Numbered from the stretch's first letter, positions 28,873 through 38,676 are shown. The stretch is DNA of 64,000 nucleotides from Shewanella gaetbuli (GCF_023284065.1 NZ_JAKIKP010000008.1:1-64000), one strand, 5' to 3'. Notes: generated from the sequence alone by a model not told the origin. Numbers and translations are program-made.

Positions 28873-28904
28873 AAGCCTCAACGTTAAGTTGGGGCTTTTT
28901 TATT
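28873..28904 (+). terminator. Second copy of the tRNA-Leu terminator
   Basis: The hairpin and T tract are identical to 28711-28742, within a 46-nt perfect repeat (28697-28742 and 28859-28904). Confidence 0.85.
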
Positions 28905-29059
28905 ACCTGAAATTTAGTATTTTGAGGGGAACATTTAAATTAGGTTTTGGCTTAAAAGCGTTACCTGAAAGACGTTATTGTTTGTAATCGGAATAACGTT
29001 ATAAGGCGTTGCCGTATTGGGCTTGGTTGACCATTGACTTAATGACGAGGTGTTGGCCT

Positions 29060-29111
29060 CCAGAATGACAGGGTTGAAACACTTGGTAATACAAGTGTTG
29101 GGCCATTCTGG
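29060..29111. repeat. Nested 52-bp palindromic element
   Basis: Outer arms CCAGAATG (29060-29067) and CATTCTGG (29104-29111) enclose inner arms AACACTTG and CAAGTGTT (29078-29085 and 29092-29099). The outer arm resembles the P2 hairpin family of the repeat arrays. It lies between the tRNA remnant and the HU-like gene and could act as a bidirectional transcript end, although no T run is obvious. Confidence 0.6.
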
Positions 29112-29146
29112 ATGGATTTTATAGGCAATAAACTAATTACAAATTT

Positions 29147-29422
29147 TTATGGATTCAACTGCATTTTTAAGTGATTTGATACTTTAAAGCTAGGTTGGTT
29201 AAAACCATCAATTTCAATTACTTCACCTGTTTGAGGGTTACGGCCATTTTTAGGTAAATGAAAACGCAGTTCGAAGGTGCCAAACTGAGGGATATAAACT
29301 TTCTCACCTTCACATAACGCTTGGTGAATCGTGGCAATAATCTGTTCTAGCTGAAGCTTACATTGCGTTTGTGGTATACCTAAATCTTGTGACATTTTAG
29401 AGACAAGTTGTTTCTTATTCAT
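29147..29422 (-). CDS. HU/IHF-family DNA-binding protein
   Basis: This 91-residue protein has the size of HU/IHF. MNKKQLVSKMSQDLGIPQTQ forms the N-terminal helices, YIPQFGTFELR is the first saddle strand, and GRNPQTGEVIEI is the beta-arm segment with the intercalating Pro. It is more diverged than a housekeeping HU (for example LRFHLPKNGRNP). The ATG at 29422 is preferred over a TTG one codon earlier. It is probably a specialised paralogue; the target is unknown. Confidence 0.88.
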   Translation of the reverse strand: MNKKQLVSKMSQDLGIPQTQCKLQLEQIIATIHQALCEGEKVYIPQFGTFELRFHLPKNGRNPQTGEVIEIDGFNQPSFKVSNHLKMQLNP

Positions 29423-29483
29423 CAAAAAACCAATCTAAATTCAATTTGCGGGTTTTATAACAACTATTGATTGCTACGCCCAG

Positions 29484-29588
29484 TTAACTCTTGTTTAAGT
29501 GTTTCTGATAGCTTGCTTTTTCGGCAATAGATAACAATTCATTATCAAACTGAACAAAGGTTTCTCCGTTAAAACTAAAGACTGACAT
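29484..29588 (-). CDS. Possible 34-residue small protein
   Basis: This short ATG-to-TAA frame on the minus strand starts MSVFSFNGETFVQFDNELLS and ends LNKS. It has a balanced, protein-like composition. It lies upstream of the HU-like gene on the same strand, in an otherwise empty 357-bp gap (29423-29779). No ribosome binding site is evident, so it could be a gene remnant or chance. I know of no family. Confidence 0.3.
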   Translation of the reverse strand: MSVFSFNGETFVQFDNELLSIAEKASYQKHLNKS

Positions 29589-29779
29589 TAAAACAGGATA
29601 AAAAACTGTCATACAAGCGTGATGATTTTTTGCCATACTTTATGATCTGTAGAGTCAATACCGATCGTTTTTTGAGTCTTTTTTGAGTCATCGTTAGCTC
29701 GGTTACAAGTCCCCATGTTAGCTCTAGACTTATTGTCAGTTGATTATTTAAGGTTTAATGTCATTACACAGGTGGTTTT

Positions 29780-31405
29780 GTGGTTAGATTTAATACCAAC
29801 AATTTCAGGCGCGACGTTATTAGCTTAGGTTTTATCAGGCTAGGTATTAGCTTTGTGGCTTGTGTTTGTTTGGTATTTATATTTCAGAATCGTGTAAATG
29901 GGCAAGATTTCGATGAATCTGAATCATCTTTTAGCCTTAATTCTCGTGCTTTGAGTTCTGTTTCACAGTCCTCCTCATTAAATAATGTTCCTATTCAAAT
30001 TAACTCGTCTTTTAATCAGCAAGCTATAGATGAGCATATACAGCTTTTAGCTTTGGGGACCAATGAGCATTTTTTTGATGAGTTATTAAGTCGTAAGCAA
30101 TATCAAACGGATAAGAATTCTCAATATAATCAGCAAGCAACAGAGGCTATTATTCAGTTTTGGCATGGTCATGGTGTCAATCTTCCTTATATAGGCAATG
30201 ACATTAATGAAAATATTCAACCTCAAGGCTCATCAGGGCAGTTTTTTTCCTTAGAGCCCTCTGCCGATGATTTCTTATATGTGACGAATCACATTCGTCG
30301 CCTTATGTGGCTAGATAAGCAAACACAATGGAACAAAATAGCGTTAAATGGCTTACTTAGGTTGGGGGATGGGCATCGAGCAATCAAACAGATTAGTCAG
30401 CGATTATGGTTGTTAGGAGATTTAGTTGAGTTTGATGAAAACGAATACACTTATGGTAATGATTTAGCCTTTGCGGTTAAACGGTTTCAACAGCGTCACG
30501 GATTAACTGCTGATGCGGTGATAGGCCCCAAAACGGTGTATTGGTTGAATTTAACCCCCAAACAACGAGCACGAATGTTAGCTAAGAATTTTATCAAGAA
30601 AACGATTTATTTAGCCTCATTGCCTGAACGATATTTATTGGTCAATATTCCATCTTATGAAATGTTCTTGGTAGATGATTATCAACCAGTGCTTCATTCT
30701 CGGGTTATTGTGGGTAGGGCGTATCGCCAAACTCCAATAATGACAGGGGAAATTTCCAACGTGGTGATTAACCCAACTTGGACGGTGCCTAAAAACTTAA
30801 TGCGTGCAGATATTCTGCCTAAGATACGTGAAAATGGTCATTATCTTACTGATGGTCAATTTGATGTATTTGATTACAGTGGCAGTGCGGTGTCTAAGTC
30901 TGCTGAAGAATGGCAGTCTCTTGCTGGTAAGCCGTTTCCGTATCGTTTGGTACAAAAGCCAGGTAACATTAACGCCTTAGGGCGCTATAAATTTCACTTT
31001 AAGAATGATTCCAACATTTATTTACATGATACCCCTAATAAAGCCCTGTTTGCAGAATCTGAAAGGGCATTGTCTTCTGGCTGTATTAGAGTTGAAAAAG
31101 TACAAGATTTAGCCCGTTGGTTTGCAGATAACTTGATTATTGATAAACGAACATGGAAAAGATTGCAGTCTGATTATCACTCCACTCAATGGTTTGCTTT
31201 TCACGATACATTACCTGTACATTTTGTGTATTGGACTGCATGGGTTGATTCGCATCATTTGGCTCAATTTAGAGGAGATATTTACCAGAAAAATAGCGCC
31301 TATAAGCCACAATCTATTGAGGTTGGTCATTCTTCTGAAACTAACTTTGATTCTAATTCTGCACTCAGTTTAGAGGTAAATGAAACCTTTCTTAGCGCCA
31401 AATAA
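29780..31405 (+). CDS. L,D-transpeptidase (YcbB/LdtD-like)
   Basis: This periplasmic peptidoglycan cross-linking enzyme forms 3-3 (mDap-mDap) links. The 541-residue product has an N-terminal membrane anchor or signal segment. A peptidoglycan-binding domain follows, with QRLWLLGDLVEF and FQQRHGLTADAVIGPKTV. A YkuD catalytic domain carries IYLHDTPNK and the SSGCIRVE active site at Cys435. The start is a GTG with a weak GGTGG site. The N-terminal scaffold region and domain order match LdtD. The ycbK-like gene downstream is also its neighbour in E. coli. Confidence 0.92.
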   Translation: MVRFNTNNFRRDVISLGFIRLGISFVACVCLVFIFQNRVNGQDFDESESSFSLNSRALSSVSQSSSLNNVPIQINSSFNQQAIDEHIQLLALGTNEHFFDELLSRKQYQTDKNSQYNQQATEAIIQFWHGHGVNLPYIGNDINENIQPQGSSGQFFSLEPSADDFLYVTNHIRRLMWLDKQTQWNKIALNGLLRLGDGHRAIKQISQRLWLLGDLVEFDENEYTYGNDLAFAVKRFQQRHGLTADAVIGPKTVYWLNLTPKQRARMLAKNFIKKTIYLASLPERYLLVNIPSYEMFLVDDYQPVLHSRVIVGRAYRQTPIMTGEISNVVINPTWTVPKNLMRADILPKIRENGHYLTDGQFDVFDYSGSAVSKSAEEWQSLAGKPFPYRLVQKPGNINALGRYKFHFKNDSNIYLHDTPNKALFAESERALSSGCIRVEKVQDLARWFADNLIIDKRTWKRLQSDYHSTQWFAFHDTLPVHFVYWTAWVDSHHLAQFRGDIYQKNSAYKPQSIEVGHSSETNFDSNSALSLEVNETFLSAK

Positions 31406-31699
31406 CCCATCATGTTTGTATAATTTTTTTGTTCTCTGTTGCTAGACTGTTGTAATTTTGCAACTCAGCAGAATTTTGAATAAATATTTACGTTTGTATT
31501 AACTAATTGAGCTAACAGTAGTCTTTCATCAAATCTTGATATTCCCTGATTTTTCTCATCATTGAATACTTGCATTTATCATCACTTCAGTTTATTTTTC
31601 ACTCCAATTGAGTAAAAAAACGACAATACCCAGAGCGCTAAACAGTGATGTTGCCCAGATGGTATTGCATTTTAATGGTATGTATTAATTGGTGCGCAA
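31406..31699. other. Intergenic region between ldt and the ycbK-like gene
   Basis: This 294-bp AT-rich stretch has no convincing gene. A minus-strand stretch at about 31610-31685 reads like a membrane segment but has no start codon. No clear terminator was found after the transpeptidase gene. Confidence 0.3.
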
Positions 31700-32251
31700 A
31701 TGTCTGAAGTATGTCCTGCCCGTCGGCAGGTTTTGTTAGGTCTGAGTGGAACGGCCTTGGCTGCAATGTTGCCTAAAACCGCTCAAGCGAGTCGATCGAC
31801 TAAAGGGTTTAAAGATTTAAGTTTCTATAATCTTCATACTGGTGAAAGAGGTGAAGGACACTTTTGGATTGATGGTCAATACCAAAAAGAAACGTTGAAT
31901 ACTTTTAGCCAAGTATTGCGAGATCATCGCCAAAATATTGCCGCACCTATGGACAAGCGTTTATACGAATACTTATTCCAGTTGCAAAACGTGCTGAATA
32001 ATAAAGATGAAATTCATGTTATTTCGGGATATCGCTCGCCTAAGACGAATCAAATGCTAGCGGCTAAAAGCAACGGTGTTGCCAAGAAGAGTTATCACAT
32101 GAAAGGGATGGCAATGGATATCGCTATTCCAAGTGTTAATTTAAAAGAGCTTCGTGATGCAGCTATTTCATTACAGTTAGGTGGTGTTGGTTATTACCCT
32201 TCATCGGGTTTTGTGCATATTGATTGTGGGCCAGTAAGACGCTGGGGATAA
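31700..32251 (+). CDS. YcbK/DUF882 family murein peptidase-like protein
   Basis: This 183-residue protein begins with a Tat-like signal (PARRQVLLGLSGTALAAML). It continues with the peptidase M15-type DUF882 domain. The zinc-site motifs are SYHMKGMAMDIAIP (His and Asp) and the C-terminal FVHIDCGPVRRW (His), preceded by ISGYRSPKTNQML. E. coli YcbK (MepK) cleaves 3-3 peptidoglycan cross-links. The location next to an L,D-transpeptidase, which makes those links, supports the same role here. Confidence 0.9.
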   Translation: MSEVCPARRQVLLGLSGTALAAMLPKTAQASRSTKGFKDLSFYNLHTGERGEGHFWIDGQYQKETLNTFSQVLRDHRQNIAAPMDKRLYEYLFQLQNVLNNKDEIHVISGYRSPKTNQMLAAKSNGVAKKSYHMKGMAMDIAIPSVNLKELRDAAISLQLGGVGYYPSSGFVHIDCGPVRRWG

Positions 32252-32428
32252 ACTTTTCATTCAAAATGCGTGGCTATTTTAAGCTCTCAAGCCGCTGTAA
32301 AATGAGTTAATAGCATAATTAGCTTGTTGGTGGGCTAGTTAGTATGGTAATATCCGCGCGCTTTAATTGCGTCATTGTTGGTCGAAAGCAATGACACCTA
32401 TTATATTATTTATTAAGTGAGTATTAAC

Positions 32429-32713
32429 ATGTCTTATACTATCCACGCCGAAATCCGCACTGAAATCGGGAAAGGTTCGAGCCGCCGCCTACGTCATGCA
32501 GATATGGTTCCAGCTGTAATCTATGGTCCAGGTAAAGAGCCTATTTCTATCAAGTTCTTACACAAAGCGATCATCAACATTCAAGAAAACAAAGATTTTT
32601 ATGATGGTATCACTATCGTTTTAGACGGTAAAGAAATCAAAGTGATCCCACAAGCTATGCAGCGTCACGCGTATAAGCCTCTTATCGAACATGTTGACTT
32701 CAAATTTGCTTAA
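32429..32713 (+). CDS. rplY: 50S ribosomal protein L25
   Basis: L25 is the 5S rRNA-binding protein. The 94-residue product is the short, single-domain form found in E. coli. It has [32 protein letters not shown], and the C-terminal HVDFKF. The ATG at 32429 fits the family; a GTG 12 nt upstream in frame would add four residues. It appears monocistronic, with a terminator right after. Confidence 0.97.
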   Translation: MSYTIHAEIRTEIGKGSSRRLRHADMVPAVIYGPGKEPISIKFLHKAIINIQENKDFYDGITIVLDGKEIKVIPQAMQRHAYKPLIEHVDFKFA

Positions 32714-32726
32714 TTGCTAATTTGAC

Positions 32727-32753
32727 AAAAAGCGCCAATTTGGCGCTTTTTTT
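32727..32753. terminator. Terminator between rplY and tamB
   Basis: AAAAAGCGCCA-ATT-TGGCGCTTTTTTT is symmetrical with A and T runs on both sides. It can therefore end transcripts from rplY and from the convergent tamB. Confidence 0.9.
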
Positions 32754-32788
32754 GTGACTGAATTTTGATGGATTATCAGATAGGTAAA

Positions 32789-35700
32789 TTAATCAAAGTC
32801 ATAACTGTAATAGATATCTAGTGATTGACTAATGGTGCCAGAAACAGATTCTAAATAAAGTTGTGAGAATAAGTAATATCTGACTGTCATTTCATAACCA
32901 GGGTTAAATACTCCAATACCGTATTTAATCATCAGATCTTCACCAATAAACCCACTAATAGCGACACGCCCATCATCGTTTGCATTCAATTGCACATTTG
33001 AGAAGCCAAATTTTTCAATCACTCCGCGTGCTGTAGAACCTATATTATTGATTGCGCCTCCATCAACTTGTGCGCCTAAGCTAAGTGCGGCTCCCATCAT
33101 CAATGAGTTATTTTGTTCGTTACTGGTGTTATTAAATCCTTTGCCTGTCAGAATATAAGATAGTACCTCAGCTTGTTCTTTTGAGGGATTCGAAAATACA
33201 CTGACTACAGGGCTTGCAGGTGTGCCTGTTACCCTTACACCCGCAATAATATCTTCTTCTTTAATCTCTTTTGTTGCTTCAATGTTGAGGTTAGGGACCT
33301 CAACTGGCCCGACAAACTGCACTTCACCAGCATTAATTTTTAGGGTTTGCCCCATAAATTTGTAGTTGCCATTCATGACCTTAATGTCACCAAATAACAA
33401 TGGGGGTTTAAATGCTTGTTGTTGTAATCTTAAGCTTCCTAATAACTTACCCGTTAGCCCCATTCCATCTACCGTTAAGTTATCACCTACATCAATATTT
33501 ATATCTGCGACAATGGCATAAGGGTTGGTTTTGACCTCTAGTTCTGAAATGGAGTCGTTAAATACCACGTCATCCGACAAAGCAACGCCCCCTTCAGAAA
33601 GTTGCATAATTTTGATTTGTCCTGAAGGTACAGAAACGGCACCTTTCAAAGCGATTTGTTGCATATCAAATTGAATATTCAGATCCGGTGATACATCTAA
33701 AATAGCTAACGGTGGCTGAATGACAGCCAATTTTTCACCTTTTACATTAATATCACCTGAAATTTTTCCGTCAGGCCAATATAGTTTGCCATTAGTTGTG
33801 GCTAAGCCTTCGCCCATATACCATTTTCCGTCTATGGTTGCTTGCTGGCCGTATAATTGTAATGTGAGATCGGTTTGCTCAATTAAGGTGGGGTTTGATG
33901 ATAATGCAAATGCCCCTTGGGCCAGTTTAAGTTGGCCTGTGAGCTCGGGAGTCATTAAGCTTCCTGCCAAGTCTATTTTGCTCGACAAATTACCTTGAAG
34001 CGTTTCGAGGCGCGGGAAAAACTCACCAAAAGGCTCTAGATTAAGTGAGTTAATATTGAGGAACCCCTCGATAGCTCTATCAGGTGTGACATTGATGTTT
34101 ATTTGAGTGTCTAAACTAGCTATCCCAGTAGAGTCTGCGCTGATACGTGTTTTAAATTGTTTTTCGTCTAGGGTTGAGGCCAAAATAAGTTGTTGGTAAT
34201 CAATATCGACGATGTTATTAACGTTTCTAACTAACTTTATATTCCCCGGTAATAATGTGAAATTAAGCGTTGCAGTGGGTTTGCTTTTTGGCTGCCACCT
34301 AATTTGCGACGTTAATGCTGCTTCACCATCCCATTGAATATTTTTAGATAAAATGGGGGCTAATAACTGGCCAGGGTTGCCACTAAAATTAATGTCTGCT
34401 TGGCCTTTATTACCCAAAGATACCGTATTAGTGAGGCATAATTTGTTTTGTGGGTGAGTTAAACAAAAAGCATCAATACTGCCTTTGTTGTTTAATTGGT
34501 CCCAAGTGATATCAATAGGGTCATCTAATTGCCAATGGCCTAAAACATTATCAATATTAAAAGTGCTGAATTGTGCAAAAACAGTTTGTTTGTTGGTATC
34601 TGTTTGGCTATTTAAGTCTGTTGAAATACTGATGTCTCCAGCCGTTTTGAATGCGGTTTTTTGGCTACTTTCGTTACCCTGACTGGTTAATTTTAGGCTA
34701 TCAAGCTTATAGCCTTTAAAATACATATTTTCACTATTTAATTCAGCGGTGTATTGATGTTGGTTTAACGGTAAATAGTGAGCTTTTAAGGTTGTTATGT
34801 CTAACTTGCCCCCACTGTAACTGGCTTGTTCTATTGAGGCATCTATATCAACAATGGGGTTTTTACTATTGCCGGTCACATCGACTTTAGCATGAATACT
34901 TCCTCGTGCGCCGGTCACCCACTGGCTTAAGTCAGGCACATCTAATTTAGCATCAATGTCCCATATTTCATCCGCTCTGCCATTGATAAATAAACTGGCA
35001 CCTAAAGCTTCTGCATTTAAGTTTTGTGCATTTACCGCTAAGTCTTGATTAATATGCACTTGGCCAGAAACCGTTAATGGATATCCGTTCATTCTGCCTT
35101 TCAGTTGAGCGTCACTAATACCAGCTTGCCAGGTTTTTCCTGTCGCTACTCCAGAGGTTGAAAAATTGCCATTGATTTTACTTTTAAGTGGTGTGTACTC
35201 GTTGAGCCAGTCAATATTTTGTAATCGAATATCTTCAACATTCACCTGTGCTAGCCAAGAGATTGTATTGTTAAAACTCACATCACCAGAAAGCTGGATA
35301 TTACCTGCTTGAGAAATTAACGATAACTGATAAAAAGATAACGCCTTATCGGTGTAACCTAACGATGACGCAAGCGCTAATTTGGGGTGGTATGGGCTGG
35401 TAAAGTGACCAGCGACAGTGGCTTGTAGATCATCAATATTGCCTTTGGCTTTCAGTTGTTTGATTTCGGCAAGATATAGCGGTTTAGTCAATGGCCATTG
35501 TAATAGGCTCTCTTTAACTTCGGCTTCAAATGGCATTGTGGCTTTGGTGAGGTCAATAATTCCTTGCAGGTTAAGTATTGATTTACCACTTAGGTTGGCA
35601 TTAACCGCTAATTTACTAAAGTCGTCATTAATTTCTAATTTAAGGATTTGCTGTGTAAAGCCGGCTAATTCGCTAATATGATCAATGTCTGCATGCGCTT

Positions 35701-36721
35701 TGATGTTCATCGGGTAATGATCGATTAATTGAATATCGCCAATAAGGTCGACTTCACCATAGGTGTGATTGACTAATAATTGGCTAAGGCTGATGTGATA
35801 GTCAATATAACTACCTGAAATAGCAATATGGCTAAATTTGTCTTGTCTATTACCTAATTGTAATAGGCTGTCTTGCGAAACTAATTCTTTAATAAATAGT
35901 TTAAAGGGCATTCTCACAGCAGGCAGCTCGGCCATCGCCCATTGTTCAGCTTGTAGATTATCTTTGGAAGCGTCATCAGGTTTATCGGCTAATGGAATAA
36001 TCACTTCTAAACCAAGGCTGCTAATATGTTCAACCTCTAATCCGCTTTCATTCCATATTGCGCTTGCTTTCAAATTTTCGGCGTTATAGGCCATGTCATT
36101 AACCGTGACAGTAACTTTTGATAGGTTTGCATCATGTAAACTGATGTCGAAAGGCAGTCTTAGATATTCATCTGTCGTTGCTGCATCATTAGTTATTTCA
36201 GCAGAATCTGATGCATCAATTGTATTAGGCTCTTTGTCTGAATTAGAGGCAAACTGACTGGTTTGAATATCAACTGCAACTTTAGAGGCATGTAGGGTTT
36301 CAACGCACAATTGCTTGTTAATAAAGCACCGTGGTGTCCAACGGAGTTGTAAATCATTTAATTCAACTTTAATCCCGTCCATTTGCCAAAATGCATAAGT
36401 CAGCGCAAGGTCATTATTCAATGTCCCTGATTGATAGTCTAATTCAACGTTGGGTAATAGTTGACTGGCAATCGTTACCGCCACTTTGGTGCCAATGGGA
36501 GTACCTAATGCTAGCGCAATCAATACCAATAGAATAAGTGGGATGTATATCACTAGCCGCGTGTAGAATTTGAAGGTACGCCATAACTGGGTTAATAGTC
36601 CACGAATAAGCGAGGGCGGCTTAGGTTTAGGTTTAGCTTGCGCGGTATCTTGCGTATCCTTGTTAGGCGTGTCTGTTATTTGTGGCTCAGTGGCTTTAGT
36701 ATCGGGCGTGTGAGTCGGCAT
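32789..36721 (-). CDS. tamB: Translocation and assembly module subunit TamB
   Basis: TamB is a very long periplasm-spanning beta-helical protein of the AsmA/VPS13-like group. It works with TamA in outer membrane protein assembly and in phospholipid transport to the outer membrane. The 1310-residue product has a Pro/Lys-rich cytosolic tip and one membrane segment at about residues 53-73. A long repetitive beta-rich body follows, then the conserved C-terminal DUF490 domain (ITGTPASPVVSVFSNP-like segment, SYILTGKGF). Its ATG shares one base with the tamA stop. Confidence 0.95.
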   Translation of the reverse strand: MPTHTPDTKATEPQITDTPNKDTQDTAQAKPKPKPPSLIRGLLTQLWRTFKFYTRLVIYIPLILLVLIALALGTPIGTKVAVTIASQLLPNVELDYQSGTLNNDLALTYAFWQMDGIKVELNDLQLRWTPRCFINKQLCVETLHASKVAVDIQTSQFASNSDKEPNTIDASDSAEITNDAATTDEYLRLPFDISLHDANLSKVTVTVNDMAYNAENLKASAIWNESGLEVEHISSLGLEVIIPLADKPDDASKDNLQAEQWAMAELPAVRMPFKLFIKELVSQDSLLQLGNRQDKFSHIAISGSYIDYHISLSQLLVNHTYGEVDLIGDIQLIDHYPMNIKAHADIDHISELAGFTQQILKLEINDDFSKLAVNANLSGKSILNLQGIIDLTKATMPFEAEVKESLLQWPLTKPLYLAEIKQLKAKGNIDDLQATVAGHFTSPYHPKLALASSLGYTDKALSFYQLSLISQAGNIQLSGDVSFNNTISWLAQVNVEDIRLQNIDWLNEYTPLKSKINGNFSTSGVATGKTWQAGISDAQLKGRMNGYPLTVSGQVHINQDLAVNAQNLNAEALGASLFINGRADEIWDIDAKLDVPDLSQWVTGARGSIHAKVDVTGNSKNPIVDIDASIEQASYSGGKLDITTLKAHYLPLNQHQYTAELNSENMYFKGYKLDSLKLTSQGNESSQKTAFKTAGDISISTDLNSQTDTNKQTVFAQFSTFNIDNVLGHWQLDDPIDITWDQLNNKGSIDAFCLTHPQNKLCLTNTVSLGNKGQADINFSGNPGQLLAPILSKNIQWDGEAALTSQIRWQPKSKPTATLNFTLLPGNIKLVRNVNNIVDIDYQQLILASTLDEKQFKTRISADSTGIASLDTQININVTPDRAIEGFLNINSLNLEPFGEFFPRLETLQGNLSSKIDLAGSLMTPELTGQLKLAQGAFALSSNPTLIEQTDLTLQLYGQQATIDGKWYMGEGLATTNGKLYWPDGKISGDINVKGEKLAVIQPPLAILDVSPDLNIQFDMQQIALKGAVSVPSGQIKIMQLSEGGVALSDDVVFNDSISELEVKTNPYAIVADINIDVGDNLTVDGMGLTGKLLGSLRLQQQAFKPPLLFGDIKVMNGNYKFMGQTLKINAGEVQFVGPVEVPNLNIEATKEIKEEDIIAGVRVTGTPASPVVSVFSNPSKEQAEVLSYILTGKGFNNTSNEQNNSLMMGAALSLGAQVDGGAINNIGSTARGVIEKFGFSNVQLNANDDGRVAISGFIGEDLMIKYGIGVFNPGYEMTVRYYLFSQLYLESVSGTISQSLDIYYSYDFD

Positions 36722-38568
36722 TATAAATCTGTCCCCATAGTTAAATGGAAACGGAATGAACGGTTAACGGTTTCGGTTTCTTTTAAACCAAAACCGACAT
36801 CTAATTTTATTGGCCCAATCGGTGAAATCCAGTGTACGCCGCCGCCCACAGACACTAATGGTTCAAATTGGTCTGTGTCGAATGCATTACCAGCATCAAC
36901 AAAAGTCCCTAGGCGCCAAGAAGGCGTTAGGTAATATTGATATTCAATACTACCGACTAATAGATAACGGCCACCAATCACTTGACGAGAAACTCCGCCT
37001 TCACTGTTTTCATAATCAATATAGGGGCCGAGCTCTTGATAACGGTAACCTCTTATCGATTGATCGCCACCGGCAAAATAGCGCAATGATGGGGCGATGT
37101 ACGGAATATTTTCGTTTTTGGCAATATTCGCGCCTAAGTCTAAGCGTGTGACAAAACGGTGCTTATCAAAGAAGGTATCAATCCACTTTAACTTAGCCTG
37201 CAACCTTGCCAATCGAATGGTTGAACCTAAATAAGGGTCGGCATATTCGACCGTATAGGTTTGTCTAAAACCAGACTTTGGATCAAGGGTGTTATCACCT
37301 CGAATCGTTTTAGATAAACCCACGCCAAATAATAAGAAATCAGGCGAGTAGTCAACATCTAACTGATTATAGTTTTCTTTCATTACTTCTAAAGAGTAAC
37401 CAAATAACCAATTGTTTTGGGTGCGTTTTTGTCTTAGCAACCCAATGAGGTATTTTTCAGATTCTAATTGCCCGGTGTTTTCAAACTTCTTATCTTCAGC
37501 ATTATAATCTTGGGTCACACCGTATTTATCCCTTAATAAACCAACCCGAAGTTTCAGTTGATCATCAAGAGGGTGACTCATTGGAATCGTATAAGTGGTT
37601 AACAATTTCGGGCGGTCAGGGGCCCACTCTGCAGTGGTTTCTTGTTTGTGACCAAAGCGGTTAATTTGTGGTGTTCGCCAAGTGACTCTAATTCTTGGGT
37701 CAATGGCATTTTCGCTACTATTGCCCATATCAATACCGGCACCCACCTCTAAAGAGTGACTAGGCTTGGATGACAGCTCAACTTTAACCGGTACCATCGA
37801 TTCTGTTAACTCGTCTGTTTGAGGAAGCACCTTAATATTACTAAAGTAGCCAGTATCAATCAGGTTGCGGTTTAATCGACCTAATTGCGACGTTGAATAA
37901 GGGGTTTGCTTTTCAAATGGAACTAACGCTTGGACGATATTTTCATTTAACGTATGACCTTCAAAATTAACATCACCGAGACGGTATCGTTGCCCAGATT
38001 GGAAGTGTAAATTAATTTGAGCGGTATTTTTGTCGCGATTAATGACAATTTCTGAGCGAGAAAACTGGCCATCAAAGTAGCCTCTTGCTAAGGCTAAGGT
38101 CAATAATTGAGATTTTATGCTTTCATAAACGCCATGATGGAGCACGTCACCGGGTTTAATGGTTAAACTGTCCAGCCAATTTCTAAATGCGGCATCTTCC
38201 AGCATCTCTCCATCGAAGTTGATATCTACCCATTGTAATGTAACAGGGTCGCCCGGTTTTACGCTGATATTGAGTTGCCAAGGCTTTGACTCAGATTCAA
38301 GTACATTAGTATCAACAGTGGCTTGATAAAAGCCCATACTTTTTAATGCTTCATAGGTACTTTCTTCAACACCAAATAAAAATGCCCGGCGTTGTATTTC
38401 GTTTGCGGGTAATGCACCTAGGTGAGCTCGAATATTTTGTTCTAAGGCTGGGGTGACGCCAGAAATAGAGATAGATAACCAATCATCAGCCGCCTGCACT
38501 CCTTTGCTGCAAAAAACAGCGAGTGTCAGTAATATAAAAAAGGCAATTGTGTGGTTATTTTTGAACAA
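36721..38568 (-). CDS. tamA: Translocation and assembly module subunit TamA
   Basis: TamA is an Omp85-family outer membrane barrel with three POTRA domains. The 615-residue product has a signal peptide ending at about VQA (residue 26). POTRA segments follow, with YRLGDVNFEGHTLNE in the last. The C-terminal 16-strand barrel has the Omp85 lid-lock region (RYFAGGDQSIRGYRYQELGP, containing the RGY motif) and GPIKLDVGFGL. The gene is the first of a tamA-tamB operon and is divergent from the peptidase gene at 38677. Confidence 0.95.
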   Translation of the reverse strand: MFKNNHTIAFFILLTLAVFCSKGVQAADDWLSISISGVTPALEQNIRAHLGALPANEIQRRAFLFGVEESTYEALKSMGFYQATVDTNVLESESKPWQLNISVKPGDPVTLQWVDINFDGEMLEDAAFRNWLDSLTIKPGDVLHHGVYESIKSQLLTLALARGYFDGQFSRSEIVINRDKNTAQINLHFQSGQRYRLGDVNFEGHTLNENIVQALVPFEKQTPYSTSQLGRLNRNLIDTGYFSNIKVLPQTDELTESMVPVKVELSSKPSHSLEVGAGIDMGNSSENAIDPRIRVTWRTPQINRFGHKQETTAEWAPDRPKLLTTYTIPMSHPLDDQLKLRVGLLRDKYGVTQDYNAEDKKFENTGQLESEKYLIGLLRQKRTQNNWLFGYSLEVMKENYNQLDVDYSPDFLLFGVGLSKTIRGDNTLDPKSGFRQTYTVEYADPYLGSTIRLARLQAKLKWIDTFFDKHRFVTRLDLGANIAKNENIPYIAPSLRYFAGGDQSIRGYRYQELGPYIDYENSEGGVSRQVIGGRYLLVGSIEYQYYLTPSWRLGTFVDAGNAFDTDQFEPLVSVGGGVHWISPIGPIKLDVGFGLKETETVNRSFRFHLTMGTDL

Positions 38569-38676
38569 AATTAAGGTACTTATCTATTAATCTTAGTTTT
38601 GTGTATATTGTCGCTAGAAAGCGCTAAAGTCGCAAGGTAAACCAAGGCTGAATTTAATCCAAAGGACGTAATAATA

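Noticed and set aside
31610..31685. Minus-strand stretch reading like a short membrane protein C-terminus
   Set aside because: There is no start codon between the upstream stop and the hydrophobic part, so it is chance or an unrecognisable relic.
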